Part shown: piece by piece, positions 10,855 to 23,738 of the stretch
Numbering within the stretch: the stretch's first letter is position 1
How the letters are laid out: every line of letters starts with the position of its first letter
DNA from: Dryococelus australis
Taxonomy: Eukaryota > Arthropoda > Insecta > Phasmatodea > Phasmatidae
Direction: 5' to 3'
DNA length: 64,000 nt
NCBI GenBank assembly: GCA_029891345.1
Contig: CM057002.1
Span: 60,130,777 to 60,194,776 of the forward strand
Position numbers and translations under genes: made by a program
The notes under the pieces: generated by a model
Databases searched by the model: none
Seen by the model: the letters and a program-made list of their open reading frames with translations, nothing else
Told to the model about the DNA's origin: nothing

Positions 10855-13800
10855 AATACTGCTACTGGAGTCTGGTCGGTGTTACCCTGAGAATTGTTTA
10901 CAAACAATTTTCTGTGAAAATTCCCTTGCAGAATATTTTCTGCCTAGCAGCGGGGGTAATGCGGTTAGGCGCACCTATCCAGTACCTGTGTCATCGGGAG
11001 CACGCAGCTGTGTTCACGCGCGCTAAAGTATGCCCTCCCCCCTTCTCTACCATCCACCTGTGCTATCAGATATTGGCCTGGGCGATACCTGGATAAATTA
11101 CGGGGCCACGTGCCACCCTGCGTCGTGGGGAAATGTATGTACGAGCCTGATAGACGGCCAATATAGTACACCCCCTCCCTCCTCCACTACCACCAACCGA
11201 CAAAAAAAAAATCTCTTCGATACAGATACCGGCGGCAACACCGAAAACCAATCACAATTTCCCGGAAAAATCCCCCCTTAGTACACTGTTGGAAAACGTG
11301 TCTGTGAAATTACGCAAGTGCACTGCTTAAAAAAAAAAAAAAAAGTCATAAATCTCCGTAAAAGGACAGACGCGTCGTTTTGTATGTAACGAAATTCACT
11401 AAACCTCACGGACCTTGTCGTAATTTAATGATATATTTCGTAAATTTCTCATTTATTATTGTAGTTTTTCTTTTTGAAATGGCAATACAAAGAAAGTGTT
11501 GTAGGCTTGACATATATAAAAATAAATATTTTTTTTGTTATTCCGATTGAAGTTTTAATTAGAACCAACCATATATAAGCACAACTCTCTGGCTAAATCA
11601 TGAAGTTAGTGGCACATGCATGTGTTCAATTTTCTGTGATGTAATTTTTTTTTTTTTTTTTTTTTTGGAAAAATAATAAGTTCATCTCGCTAATCACAAA
11701 ACATGGGAAACCAAATTAACGAGTGTTGAAAAGAATTTTTGTTTGACAAGCAGTTTCATTACAACAATTTGGCAGATAATTCCAAAGGAATTATTTATTC
11801 TACTACAAAAAAGAATCGTATTATATAGCGGAAAAAATGTTATGCTGCTTATTTTCAATAATAAAGGCCGAAGGTAAAAATTCCACGCAGTTAATTCCTC
11901 ACAGTCGTGTATGAAATCAAGTATGTGAAGTATTTTCTCAACAGCACAGAAATCAGTCCAATTTACCCGTTCTCTTTGTGCGTATCGTTATACAGTAACA
12001 CTTTTTTCACTTTAATAGCGTATGATTTTGACACGGGACCTACACTTTTAATGCGTTACAAAACTCTCGAGAAATATCTAGATCGTCACGAATTCCGTAT
12101 CGTGCTGGGACATGGGATCGATTAAACAATCGCAGATTTTTCTGTTGGTAACCCGCCCTTTGACGCGTTAATTAGCATTGCTTCGAGCACTCGAACCGCC
12201 TACGAAGCAAATAAGAGTATTTCGCAATTTTATGTAAGTGGGATTTTCTTTCGGCTGTGCAAAATTCTTGACCCCTTTCACAGAACGTTAACGAAATATT
12301 TCAAAATATTTCACTTAATCAAAACCGATATACTCTGAACAGGGCATGTGATTTTAACAGTTTTAAACTTTATGAGTTGCTTATATTGAATACGGTAGCT
12401 CTTAAGATTTTTCACGTTATATTGCACATTTATGTAAGGAAAAAAAACCAGGTATATTACGAAACTTGGTACGAGGGCTGTAACTATGACAGCATCATAA
12501 ATGTCAAATTCGATTCATCATTTATTTTGGGAGATAGTGCCGCCTGAACAATGGAGGCCCATATATTGCTATCCAGAAAATTATGCGTGAGACATTTATT
12601 ATGAAAAATAAGCTCTTAACGTTCCTCTCAGTTCTGGGATCATTACATGGTGACAGTGCCAATAGAATCACATACAAAAGGTGCCATTTATTTTCATTAG
12701 CCGTTGGCAGACGGCTAATGCGTCTAGTGCGTAAATAATTTAAACATTTTGAAATTTTTTTAAGATTTGGAGCGTATTACCAATTAATTAAATGAGCAAG
12801 TAATTTAATAGAGTGTAATCATTATGTTGAGTTTCGTTAATAGTGCATGTGACATTGGAAAAAAAGTTACGCATGCCTAAAAAAATTTTTTTGGATGATA
12901 TACTACCATACATCTAAAGCCATTTAAATGCTGGTAGCATAATTTTGGTTAGAATACTATATCTACCAGTGGAAGAAGTTATAATACTATAGTTTTCGAA
13001 AAAAATCACTATGAAATCATCTTTGTGTTTATTCTGTCAATTCGGTTGGCACTGTACTTATCTCGAAGCAATCGTATAAATAGTTTTTTTTTTTTTCAAA
13101 GTGTGTTAAAAGTAACTCAATAAGCAATAATTTAGAACTTGAGAATCACCAATTAACTACTTAATAAATTTCAGTTTTCAGGTAAGTATATTTACTGTAA
13201 AAGTATTGTGATAATAAGACACACGCTATAGTTTAGAAGAAAATTCTCTGTGCAGAATCTATGTCTTAAACCAAAACCTTTTTATGTGAATATCCAAGAA
13301 TATTAACAGAGTTACTTATTAATTTAAGTACACGTATACCTAGGCTAATAAATAATATAGAAACATGGTATTTTTTCACATATTGCAAAAAAGTGTTTTT
13401 AAAAAAATTGTTTATTTTATGTTATTTGGTCGTTTAAATGTGTGCAGAGTGTGGGCGGTACCTCAATTTCTGCTATGGGAATTTTCTTCTTTCCTGTGCT
13501 CGTCCGTTAACGTTCTTTCATAGCCTTGCAGTTAATGAATAATGCTATAGACAGCTCAAATTATTTTGGAAGTTTTCCACTGGGGTTATATTATTTTCTA
13601 TTTGTGTCTGATTCTGAGCGCAAAGTGTTGCTTCTCTTGTACTTGAAAACCCAGTAGAATACAGTGTATCTTGCTCTTATGTTACCTGAACCTCATGCAC
13701 ATCGAAGATAATGAAGATATTCTAACTCATCTAGTTGCAGGCTCCTTACCTGGCGTTTTATATCCCATTATATTTAGATAATTCGGTTAGCATTGCATCT

Positions 13801-14072
13801 TTCATATGTATCAAACAAGCTATCAAACAACATTATCATAAATGTTGTCCAGATATGTAAATGCTTCTATAATCATCATTCAGCAGGATTTCCACAATGT
13901 TCCTCGGATCCCTTTGAATAATTCATCATTACGCCATCACTGCCTGGCATGTTTTTACAGAATTATTGAATCGATTCTGGCGAGCTACAATGGGTGAGTT
14001 TACACATGCGGTAGTTTGTGTCCTCTCCGCGTTAATACACGCGCGGTTGCTTGGTATTTCCCTGTGCTGCCT

Positions 14073-14150
14073 ACAATTGTTTAAGCTACTTTAGTAACTA
14101 ACAAACAACAATTGTTTAAGCTATTTATAACTTTAGTAACTAACAAACAA
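14073..14150. repeat. Short direct duplication (ACAATTGTTTAAGCT...)
   Basis: The words ACAATTGTTTAAGCTA and CTTTAGTAACTAACAAACAA occur twice in tandem, beginning at 14073 and 14108. The second copy has an extra TTATAA-like insertion. No other feature is seen. Confidence 0.7.
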
Positions 14151-14549
14151 TACTTCACTTAAGGAATGTAAATGCAGAAAATTTAGGTTATTTAAAACTA
14201 TGCGACAAAATAAAATAAAACTCAAATACGCTCACCAAAAATTGTCTGTCTTTTATTTGAACATTCGCGTAAACTCTTCAGCTCCATATAATGTGACAAA
14301 TTTTGTCTTGTGCATTTCAAATTAATTATTTTTAACTGAATTAAAGTATAATCAGTAAAAACAAGGAATTTGCGCACACGGAAACGTGTAGATTGCAGAC
14401 ACGAAGGCAGTTGTGGTGTAGAGGAAAGAGGACCAGTGTTTGTAAAAACCATGGACGTGCCATCATATTGATACGGCTCAGTCAAGTCGCTGCCACTAAA
14501 CCAGTAATGAAATAAGAAAGGAAGGATTGTATACAAGATATGAGGAAAA

Positions 14550-14694
14550 CTACCCCTATATCATGGCAGGGAAATGTGGCCAACTCCTTAATTAAACTAA
14601 AAGGAATGAACGATGTACGAGAAATAGATGGAGGTACCTAACCATACGTTCTTCATACCCAAACTGGCAGCCATGGAAAAATGGAATTAACCGG

Positions 14695-14733
<39 letters not shown>

Positions 14734-15410
14734 GACTTGCTTTTTTCCTGCTGTAGCTCATATAAGAGGTCATCTTAAAAATATTCCTATACTAGAAGTA
14801 TAAGAAGAACTACATACTGGATATAAGAAGACTATCAGCTGTTTCTCAAAGAGGCAGCCACCCTAAAGTCAGTAGTGAAATCAGTGTAAAGAAAGTGATT
14901 ATGTAGGAGAGAGGCAGGACTGATTACCTATTACTGAGGCTCGGACAAGAGACCATTCCAAATTACTTAATAAAAGTAAAATTATAACTGAGCATTGAGA
15001 AATACTAGAGCCATCCACCTGCTGTTACCCAGACAGGCAGTCATCCTAAAGCCAGTTGTGAAGTAAATATAAGGGGAGAAAGAGTATGAGATATAGGTAG
15101 AGCTTCCCATATTCTGCTGTGGCTCACGAAGGCGGCTTTCTAAAGTCATTCCCGAACTAGATATAAAAGGAAAACTATTTACTGAACATAAGCAGGTCTA
15201 CCCACAGCTGTTTGTCACAGAGGCAGCCGCCTAGAAGTCAGCTGTTAAGTAAGTATAAAAAAAGTATCTGGGTACGAGAGAAAGATAGAAGTGTCCACAT
15301 TTTGCTGAGGCTTATGTAAGAGGTAGCCAAAGTCCTCAACTATAAGTAAAAGAATAACTGTTTATGTGAAGTAAGTAGAGCTACCCACACATTGTCACCC
15401 CTGGGGCATA
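14550..15410. repeat. Degenerate tandem array, period about 185 bp
   Basis: Related words recur at regular spacing: CTGCTGTAGCTCATATAAGA near 14748, a version near 14933, CTGCTGTGGCTCACGAAGG near 15115 and TTGCTGAGGCTTATGTAAG near 15303. Interleaved copies of CAGGCAGCC...CTAAAGTCAG and AAGTATAA...AGAGA accompany them. Units are strongly diverged. A last partial unit (ACAGGCAGCCGTAAAGAAG) lies at 15908-15926, close to the exon C donor. 15411-15900 interrupts the array with unrelated sequence bounded by poly-G and poly-C runs. Confidence 0.6.
14697..14730. repeat. (GA)n microsatellite
   Basis: About 17 uninterrupted AG units lie within the degenerate 185-bp array. Confidence 0.95.
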
Positions 15411-15948
15411 AAATATGGGGGGGGGGCAGGGGGAACATGGACTCCCACCCACATTTGTGAGAGGTCAACCCCCCCCCCCCCTCGGAACTTTTTTGACATT
15501 CTCTAACTGCAGTTGCGCTATTCTATGCAGCATTTACTTCCTTTTATCACATATTTGGTAAACGATAAACGAATGTTAAAGGCATAGCAGGAAGACTGAT
15601 GTTCCCTTTCATACATTTGAATATCCAACAATGCAGTGTTTCGTTAAAGCTACATTTATTTGCAAAGCTGCAGTTTTTATCACAGTAAGTAAACTCATAT
15701 TTTGACTACTATTGTACATATGTATTCTCTTTATTCCACGCCACATAATAGAAAACAGTGGTGACAGAAAATATTTTGTAATAAATGTATGTAGGTATAT
15801 AAGGACAACGTTATTATTCACGGAAATTTTTTATGTAAAGAGTGGAGGCCCTCCCCCCCCCCCCCACACTAACTTTATGAACAAATATGCACTCATATGT
15901 CATCCAAACAGGCAGCCGTAAAGAAGAAGTTAAGATAGAGTGACGAAC

Positions 15949-16145
15949 CTGTTATCGTGGGGTAGATAGAGCCCCAGCTGCTCAGGATCGCCCTGCTCTG
16001 CCAGGTAGAGGCGGTGTCCCTCGGCGCCCACGGCGGATGAGATGCAACCCGCCAGCTCCCACAGCACGTTACCCTGGCTGGGATTCCTCTGCAGGGAGCG
16101 CGTCAGCTCCTGCAGCATATGCCGCTTGTCCGCGTGCACGCAGAA
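15949..16145 (-). CDS. Exon C of the PDE10-type phosphodiesterase (start of GAF-A domain)
   Basis: This is a 197-nt GC-rich exon on the minus strand. The acceptor is TGTGTGTTGCAG|TTC at 16148-16146 and the donor is AACAG|GTTCGT at 15949/15948. It enters at phase 0 and leaves with two spare bases. The peptide begins FCVHADKRHMLQELTRSLQ and continues with VLWELAGCISSAVGAEGH and RLYLAEQGDPEQLGLYLP. The pattern ELxxxIxxAxxAxGxxLY matches the start of GAF-A in PDE10A ([20 protein letters not shown]) better than PDE11/PDE5, which have ADRCSLFL there. GAF-A contributes to dimerisation and cyclic-nucleotide binding. The rest of GAF-A, GAF-B and the HD-type catalytic domain should lie at lower coordinates, but I found no convincing next exon in 1-15948, so that intron probably runs past the window edge. 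A degenerate repeat array reaches the donor side of this exon. Confidence 0.88.
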
Positions 16146-16231
16146 CTGCAACACACGCACACACATGTACATACAAGGTTAACGTTGAAGGAAAGTTAGT
16201 TTCCTTCTTCCGCGCATGCCATCAACTTTCA

Positions 16232-16386
16232 CTCACAGCCTATTGTCCATTCACAGTTACTTCCAGCTGCTCTGAAGCCCTGGCAAAGTTCTACTTCCAG
16301 GGTATTCCTACGCCTCATGCAAACAAAGCTTACCCGAGTCTAGGAAAATACACCAAAGGGACATCGCACCAAATTCACGCGCACCC
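16232..16386 (+). mobile_element. Half copy of a palindromic MITE family (related to 46359-46638)
   Basis: It shares CATTCGCTGTTACTTC/CATTCACAGTTACTTC, AAGTTCTAC(G/T)TCCAGG, GCAAACAAAGCTT and TACACCAAAGGGACA with 46490-46638, in the same order. Only one arm is present here. It lies about 85 bp upstream of exon C in transcription direction, so the insertion is close to the acceptor. Confidence 0.7.
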
Positions 16387-18540
16387 AGTGTAATTATACT
16401 TTGCATAATAATTATTTATTACTAAGTATTACCAACACACCTGTTATCACACCGATTTTATGTACATTAAATATTACAATTTATAGATAAAACATAAGTT
16501 CTGTGTAAACAAAAAATAAGGTACTTTTGTGTGAACAGATGTATAAGACGCATGTGATGCATGGCATAGATAGGACAACCAAACACCTCATCCAGGGGGG
16601 GGGGGGTGATTTTTCAAAGGTTAGATTCAAAAAGAGTGAAGAAACGCGAATAGCTTATAACAACAGTGCTGTCGAAACCATGAAGTTGGCTGCTTGGCGT
16701 TTGTTTAAAATTTAGTTTCTACTAAAGATACATTGCTTTATAAAAACTTTTTCGATATTATATACATGCGATATATCACTAATTTGAAAAGAATATTGTT
16801 TCAAGACGATACTGAATTTTTAAAATAAATAAAACAATCGATAACATTAGTAGTTATAGTTGGTTATAGTTGGTTATAGGTTAACGTCTTCTCTGCTGAA
16901 CGGAGAAGAATTTTATCGGTCGAAAATATATGGTTTCTATTTGGCATATCCTGTGCTTTTCAAATTAGTAACACCACTGTCTTGCGAAAACAATTAGTTG
17001 CTCACCATCATGGTCACAAACATTCAACATTTCTGCCGTCGCACTCAACGTGCCACTGTCCGACTGGAATGAAAGCGTGTGGATATGTGACTTACTTGGT
17101 CCGCAATTCACATCCCCGTATCTTTGTCCCAGGACTAATCAAATTATACCACCAATTACAAAAACACTTTCCATATTGCTTTAATAGAAACATTTTCAAG
17201 CTACTTAGAGAACCAGAGCTACGTAGCAGAAAAAATATGTCATGGTGAACCTACATAGAAATTAAATACTAATTAAAATTAATAATATAGATTACATTTT
17301 CTTTTAATCTTGCATATCACTTTTTCTTGTGTCAAAAATTTCCGACTTTGAAAATTTTAACTAATTTTTTCATGCATCTTCCTTCAATTTCTGCAAAATC
17401 AATATGTGATAATTGTACATACTTTTTAACAGATATTAATTATACGTAGAACATTTATGTGAACTAAAATCGAAATATTTTCTCTGCGTGAACATAAATA
17501 CATGGCCGAAAATGAAATTAAGATATCGTAAAATATTAAACAGCATTTATCATAGTTAAAGTATTGCTATATCTATCAATAAAATTGTATGTGAACCCCA
17601 GTTCACGATGTGTTAACTATTTTAATAGATGGTTCGATGTAGTAATAAATGATTTGTAGTGCAAGCTTTTGTTCTTTTCATATATGGAGTTATGACCTCA
17701 GAGTTTATATCACATATATATTTTAATCATTACATTATAGTCCTACTGACTTCGTACTGAAAATATCTTACATTATTTGAGTTGTTAAGAGAATGTGGAA
17801 AGATCCTAGTTATCCGAAAAAATAGATAAAAACACCAACATATAACCGAGACTAATTATGTCATAATGTAGCGACAAAGCTATAAGTTCAGCGACCTTTG
17901 TACGCGAGGATGACAACACGATCTCCAAATATTTATACTAAAGAACACTTAAAAGTATTCCATATAGTATGGGTATCTAGTTGCAAAATAATATTTCAGA
18001 CTCTTAGTAAAATATAGGACACTTCATTCCATGTTGATGCAATAACTTCTTTAAGTCTCCACTTATTCCGTAACACTGCGGAAAGTAGATCTTGGAATAT
18101 TATAGACATTTTGATGAGGTTAGCTATTCTATAGTTAAATGTATTCTGCGTTATAATGTGTTATTTGACAATAATTATACCTTCGTTGTGAGGCTGCTGA
18201 AAAAAGAACATAAATACTTAACATCTTGACGTCCACACAAAGTTACTGAAATTGTAATAACAAATCTGAAAGCAAGTCACTTGTATCTACCATTAAAGTA
18301 ACAGCATTTCTGTGGCTCTCCGTTTCCCCCACTTAAGATCCGTTCTACTGGTTCCCACTAAACAAGATACGCCACAATGTACAGCATTTATTATTTGTTG
18401 TCAGTCAACGGAGTGCCGAGTTGATATTGTCCCACTCAAATGTAATTTCATAACTCGCTGGTTCGCTGTTCAACATATTTTTAACCAACACTTGAGAAAA
18501 ATATATGTGCCAATAAATTTGCATAATTTAAGGGCCACAC

Positions 18541-19205
18541 TGAAGACAAAAATAATGACGTGCACTAGGGCTGGTGATCAAATTGCCACTGTGCTGATGG
18601 ATGGAGAAAAACTAGACCAAGTAAAGGAATTCAAATATCTGGGAAGTGTAATCACAGCTGATGGAAAATGTACAAGAGAAGTAAATGTCCGAATTGCACA
18701 AGCGAAGGAAGCTTCCTCAACAAATAAGAGCCTCTTACTAAGACAATCAACATGGAGGTACAGAAACATTTCGTGAAAATCTTTGTGTGGAGTGTTGTAA
18801 GTTATGGGTCAGAAGCATGGACCCTGCGAAAAGCGAAAGTACCGAAACTCAGGTCATTTGAGATGTGGTGCTGGCAACAACTTCTAAGAATGCCTTGGAC
18901 CTATAAAGTCACAAACGAGAGTGTTCTAGAAAGAGCAACTGAAACACGCATCATTGTTGAAACCTTAAACAAGAGAAGAAATAGCTTCCTTTGCCACTTG
19001 CTTCGTCATTCTATCTGGTGGACCATCTTGTTTGAGGGGAAGCTGGAAGGTAGAAGGTGCAAAGGAAGACCAAGAGCAAATTTTATAGACGGCATTAAAG
19101 GCAAGCACACTTATTTTCACTTGAAACTGTTAGCCAAACAAAGGAAACGCTTGGGAGACATTCATGTTACCCGCCAACTTGAAGGTTGAGGAGAAGAAGA
19201 AGATT
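18541..19205 (+). pseudogene. 3' end of a non-LTR retrotransposon (LINE) reverse transcriptase ORF
   Basis: The frame from 18541 includes KTKIM, VKEFKYLGSVITADGKC and RIAQAKEA. After a frameshift near 18755 it continues with FVKIFVWSVVSYGSEAWTLR, SFEMWCWQQLLRMPW and KRRNSFLCHLLRH. These are the C-terminal motifs that follow the palm of LINE reverse transcriptases (FKYLG, YGSE(T/A)WTL, EMWCWR). The element is 5' truncated and frameshifted, so it is inactive. It ends at a stop near 19187 followed by a GAA-rich tail, consistent with a retrotransposed 3' end. The clade is not assigned. The catalytic YADD motif is not present in this fragment. Confidence 0.82.
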
Positions 19206-19239
19206 GAGTGGTATGTCCCTTGTATGCCAGATTTTTATA

Positions 19240-19912
19240 AACAAATTATATTAAACACCAGAGTGGGGTGGATGTACAACCGGAGCACATTTCATCAAGG
19301 AACCAATAATAGCCTAAAGTTCATAGTTAACCCGGTAATAGCAGTAGATATGTGCAGGGCGGGTAGGCAATCACAATAACAAGGCTACACGCAGTGCAAT
19401 CAGATGACATTTTATTTACACATTTGGGATGAAGGCATTAGGACGCAGTGTGTCTGTCCAATGCCTCTGTCCAAACTGTCCGCCACCGTCGTCCACACAG
19501 GTGGTGTGATGTCAGGCGAGCGTGGTGGCCATGCTACGGGGACTCCCCTACCTATCCACCGGTTTGGGAAGTGCATGTCGAGGTGCCGGCGAACTGCAAT
19601 GGCGAACTGAGGCCCCGTCCTGCTGCAAACCACGTCGCCTCACGAGCATCTGAAGGAACTTCCTCCAAGTATTCCGGTAACACGTCCTGCAGGAACTGCA
19701 GATACGTAGCACCTCCGAGCGGTGTTATCAGGTACGCAGACCTGCGCACACGCTGGTTACAATGCCGCGTACACAAGGTTGCATACCCGCCCCTGCACAC
19801 TCCCGCTTCCATTAGCAGGTTAACTATGGACGTTAAACTATTGGTTCCTTGATGAAATGTGCTCAATTTGTATTTATCTACTCCAAACAGGTGTTTATTA
19901 TCATTTGTCCGT
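19240..19912. mobile_element. Mariner/IS630-like element with ~150-bp inverted ends
   Basis: The arms 19240-19395 and 19765-19912 are inverted copies sharing GAGCACATTTCATCAAGGAA and ATAGTTAACC, plus outer ACAAAT...TAAACACC. Between them lies a minus-strand transposase remnant. The unit of about 670 bp looks like a deletion derivative that kept long inverted ends and the catalytic C-terminal part. It sits directly after the LINE tail. Confidence 0.68.
19430..19731 (-). pseudogene. Mariner/IS630-type (DDE_3) transposase C-terminal remnant
   Basis: One minus-strand frame reads GATYLQFLQDVLPEYLEEV (19731 downward). Another reads AVRRHLDMHFPNRWIGRG followed by VAWPPRSPDITP. These match the region around the second catalytic aspartate and the PNRWIGR...WPARSPDLTPLD signature of this superfamily in insects. 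Between them the QDGA word occurs in a third frame, so at least two frameshifts break the gene. The usual LDFFLWG continuation is missing. The remnant is inactive. Confidence 0.75.
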
Positions 19913-20340
19913 GAACACCCGGTAGTTGGCAGCGATAGAGAAAAAGTAGCGACACGCTGCAATGACAGAGCGCACTGAGACTACACAAGTCACACCGCCA
20001 CATATATCGCGATATCCAGTCGCACACGCTAACAAAATTGCGTCACCAGCCTGCAACACCTTGGAATACCGTTCACAAGTCAGCGCCTAGTAACCTACTT
20101 GCCAGTCAGTAGCCAAGCCAATAGGAAGCCTTTCGCAGCGCACGGTAACCAATCAGACACAAGGTCCGTTCACAGAGCCTCGCGTAGCCAATCACATCAA
20201 ATGATCCGTAATGCTATTTCGTCCGTGTGTGCCTACCTACTCTGTATACTGCAACGTCGTATTTAAAACGTGACGTTTAAATTTGTGCATTCGGAATTAC
20301 ATTAGGTTTTGTTAATTTTCGCTTTATGCTTATAGGAGAA

Positions 20341-20887
20341 ATGCCGGAACCATATAGCCCCGATGAGCACAGCAGGACACGAGAAAAACCGCAACCACGA
20401 CCATTTTCAATGTGCCGGCTCGAATATACAGCCCGAAAATTTACTGACGCAACACAACGAGTAGAATATTTCGGATCCATTTAGAAGGCGCTGATTAACT
20501 ACGCTAGGTTCAAAGGCGGTGGGCAGACGGGAAATTTGGAATACATGATGGTGACAAAGTTTTATAGCTAATGAATACAGAGGTAAAATTATTATTCATA
20601 AGAATTAAATACAATAATTCTCATCATTTATTTTCTTTTGAGCTAGGTATTTCCCATTGTAAGGAAAGCTTATCACACAATTTAATTTTGCAAGGTTGTG
20701 CACACGGTGTGTGTCGTGCCACACGACACGACGAAGAATAGAAATAATTTCTCATCCAAAGAGCTGCTGGTCGTACGACAGAATTGTCGGGCTTACGTCA
20801 GATCTATCTTGTATTTAATTGGTTGTTTAGTTTTTGTCGTGGTGTGCTTGCAGTGTCGTGCTGGTCGGGGCTATGTGATTCCGGCAT
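20341..20887 (+). mobile_element. MITE with CCGGAATCACATAGCC-type ends (copy 2)
   Basis: It starts ATGCCGGAACCATATAGCCC and ends GGGCTATGTGATTCCGGCAT, so it is a non-autonomous element of about 547 bp with inverted ends. It is the same family as 1726-2240, in the opposite orientation. Subterminal blocks shared by both copies are AGAAGGCGCTGATT and GTCGTGCCACACGACACGACGA-like palindromes. There is no coding capacity. Confidence 0.7.
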
Positions 20888-22589
20888 TACAATTAGAATA
20901 TAGTAAACGTTTTACAGACATAAATATCTCACACATAATGTGATCTAACCATGAATATAGAGGGTGGTTGCATGGTAATGTTAATTCCAACGTGGCGATA
21001 GTATACGAAATTAATAGAGAAGTAGATATGAAAAAAAAGATTCCATTTACTGAGTTAACCGCGCACATAATTTAACAGTTTATGTAACCTTTTGATTTAA
21101 TTTCGTGTGTATGCCGGATGATTATAAAGTAACTTCACGGCTTAGAATATGAATACGAAATCATTGAAAGGACTACGATATTTATTCAGGTTAAAAGTTG
21201 TAAAGCTACTTGAGCATCATCCTGTGAAATATGAATGTCGTTCAGGAATGTTGCCGTTTTGTTCTTGTATTATCACAATGAACACTAGCGAAATAATGAA
21301 AATATATACTGCGGGTTTTGTTTTAAAAAAGTTAGCTACAGTCAGATGTGGTCCTCAAAGCATCATGACCAACAATAAAAATTTCACTGCCTATCAGAGA
21401 TCTGGAGAAAAAAAAAAAAAGACATTTCTGGCCCATTAAATAACCACGCCACTGGTTTCCGATTCCAATAAATAAATAAAAAATGCAAGCTTTAAAAAGC
21501 AATCGGCTTTATGGGTTCACCGATAACCCGCACTTACATTTAATCCACTCGCAGAGCCAACGGCGCAATTCGAACAAACGCCTCGATCGCAAATGGTCGG
21601 CGAGCAAATATCAACCACATCGACAATCCTAAATGAAACGACCTGGCAGTCTGGGCTATAGAACACCCCATCCACCAACATTCCATCCACTTCCAACGAC
21701 CAAGGTCACGTGTGAGACAATTCTGCCAGCTTCGTGTTTGCTTTCACGAGTGCCGCATGGTTAAGTACACATTCCTTCAGTCTATAAAGGTCATGTCTAA
21801 CCGACTATAGCGGATAATTTCATTCCTTACTGATTATATTCTAAAAAAAAAAAAAAAAAATGTTCAAAACGCTATTTTTTTTAGTTTTAGTTCTTTGCCT
21901 TACCTTTTTTGTTGGTGATAATTCGTTACTACTGCAAAAAAAATACTACAACAGAGAAAAATTGAACTAAATGCCTAGATTACCTACCCGTAAGTAGGAC
22001 ACATAAAAACTGTTAGGCCTATGTAAAATGTTACTGAAGTCGAAGAAAAGTCGCTCCCTTAAAATTACTTAAATTTTACGAACAGCTGGTAACCAAAAGT
22101 TTACAAAACATATTTAGCGCGACTTAGCGGTGTATTAATCTGTTTAATATTGCAGTTGTTGCCAAAAAAAATATCAAACCGTTAATGAGCACGGACAGAC
22201 AGAGTTGTAATTTATGACAAACTCTCACGCGATCAGTTGGAATCAGAATGTTTAGTAAACTTGCAGTTACGAGCAAATAAATATTTGTCTTCGAGCAGCC
22301 CATAGTAAAAAAAAAAAACCGCATATATCGTTGACAGGGAGAAAAATAATTTAAATGAGGTTTTAATGCTTCGGGTCATTTCGAAAGTGCTTGGCCGTGC
22401 TCTAGCGTTCCGTAGAAATATTCTTGTTTTTGTTTCTTTGCGAGAGCATTCGAAAATTATTCGTCGGTCACGTGCTAAGTTTCTATTCACGATATGTTTA
22501 GTATCAATCTCTGTATCAACCTGGAGAATCAGTGAGGCAGTTCGAGTCGAATGGAACAAGGAATCCACGTAAAAGTAATAATAAAATTG

Positions 22590-22910
22590 AATACAAACTT
22601 AATTGAGCATTTTCTTTTAAGGTGCGTCTTAGATTGTTATTGCACGGAGAGGACTAGTAGCAGTTAGATTAGTAAACCGTTTCTGGCTCAGAATTCAGTA
22701 GGCGTTATGTTTATTTTTAAAACTGTAAGTTTCATGAGAGATATCTCTGGAACCCTTATACGAGAGTGCACCGATATTAGGGTACAAATCATAACTTATG
22801 AGAGCTTAACATTTTACTTTACTATTTTCGGGGCAAGAGCCATCAGAAGTTAAGTGCGAGCATGCTCTACTTTACAAAACGTTTCACTTTTTTACTTGTG
22901 AGAAGCAGTG
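22590..22910 (+). repeat. Diverged interspersed repeat, left copy
   Basis: It shares AGATTGTTATTGCA(C/T)GGAGAG, ATGAGAGCTTAACATTTT, GTTTATTTTTAAAACTGTAAG-like and GCTCTA...CAAAAC(G/T)TTTCAC with 33400-33680, in the same order and orientation. The family is unknown. It lies just outside the Polinton-like element. Confidence 0.6.
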
Positions 22911-23738
22911 AGACAGGTTGGGCTAGTTGCCTCGCAACACTGCCCAATCTGTGAGGATTTCTCTTTCCAAAATATTTATTTCATGTAGTTCAACACTGTG
23001 ATACAATCTTCGCGTGCTTATATATTGGACCTGCATGGTTTATTATTTCTTCTTGGCGCCAAATTAACATATCCTTTCGTCACATTTTGCACTAATTTTA
23101 ATTCTTGTTTACATTCTCACGTGTATTTTTTTCCACCTGTGTAATTCCAGTAGATGTTACAAGGTTCGTAAAACTTTAACTTATACGGAGGTTTTCGAGT
23201 TTAGACATTCGGGACTCTTACGTTACGCCGTCATGTCTTTCCATTAGTTCGTGCTAAAAACTTAATTATACGAAGTTATTCGGAGGTAAATTGCTGCAAT
23301 GCACACGTTTTACATACAACCTTCGCTGCTGATAGAACTGACGGAAACGTGAATAATATCCTCTAAATGCCATAAAAGGAGGAAGCCTTCATGTTTTTTT
23401 TTACAGTGTAGATGAATATGACGTAAGACGTTCCACAGTACGCTTTGTAGCAAGTCGGAGCAGCATGATTAACAGGTCGTTTAGTTTCGCGAGATCAAAC
23501 TGAGATATTCCAGGCGGGAAACGTATTTTTATGTGCCGAGTGCATGAGGTGTACAGTGAACTTCAGAAAGTAAGGAGCGTAAACGGATTAAACGTTTTCA
23601 TGTCGTTGCAAGAGTCTTCAAGATGAGGAGTGTAAAATATGTAGATCACACGAGTATAACGACGTTTTAAAGCCATGCTTGGGATAGAATCCGTATACGA
23701 CCGTCGGAAAACGTGCCGGATCATTCAATGTTTCCAGC

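Larger units (their letters stand above)
1..15948 (-). other. Intron downstream of exon C (partial), with stretches of no recognisable content
   Basis: By position this is intronic DNA of the phosphodiesterase gene, starting at donor 15948 and leaving the window at base 1. Apart from the elements listed separately, I see nothing I can name in 1-1725, 2241-4199, 4492-5096, 6102-7012, 8035-9666, 9885-10438, 10855-14072 and 15411-15948. These parts hold AT-rich sequence, poly-A/T tracts and occasional poly-G/C runs (6345-6358, 7051-7064, 15418-15427, 15469-15482, 15850-15863). 10920-11280 is locally GC-richer and holds two similar C-rich tracts at about 11030 and 11165, without a convincing reading frame. 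Confidence 0.6.

Noticed and set aside
10920-11280. GC-richer block with open frames on both strands
   Set aside because: Frames overlap on both strands and show no known motif; explained by C-rich tracts duplicated about 137 bp apart.
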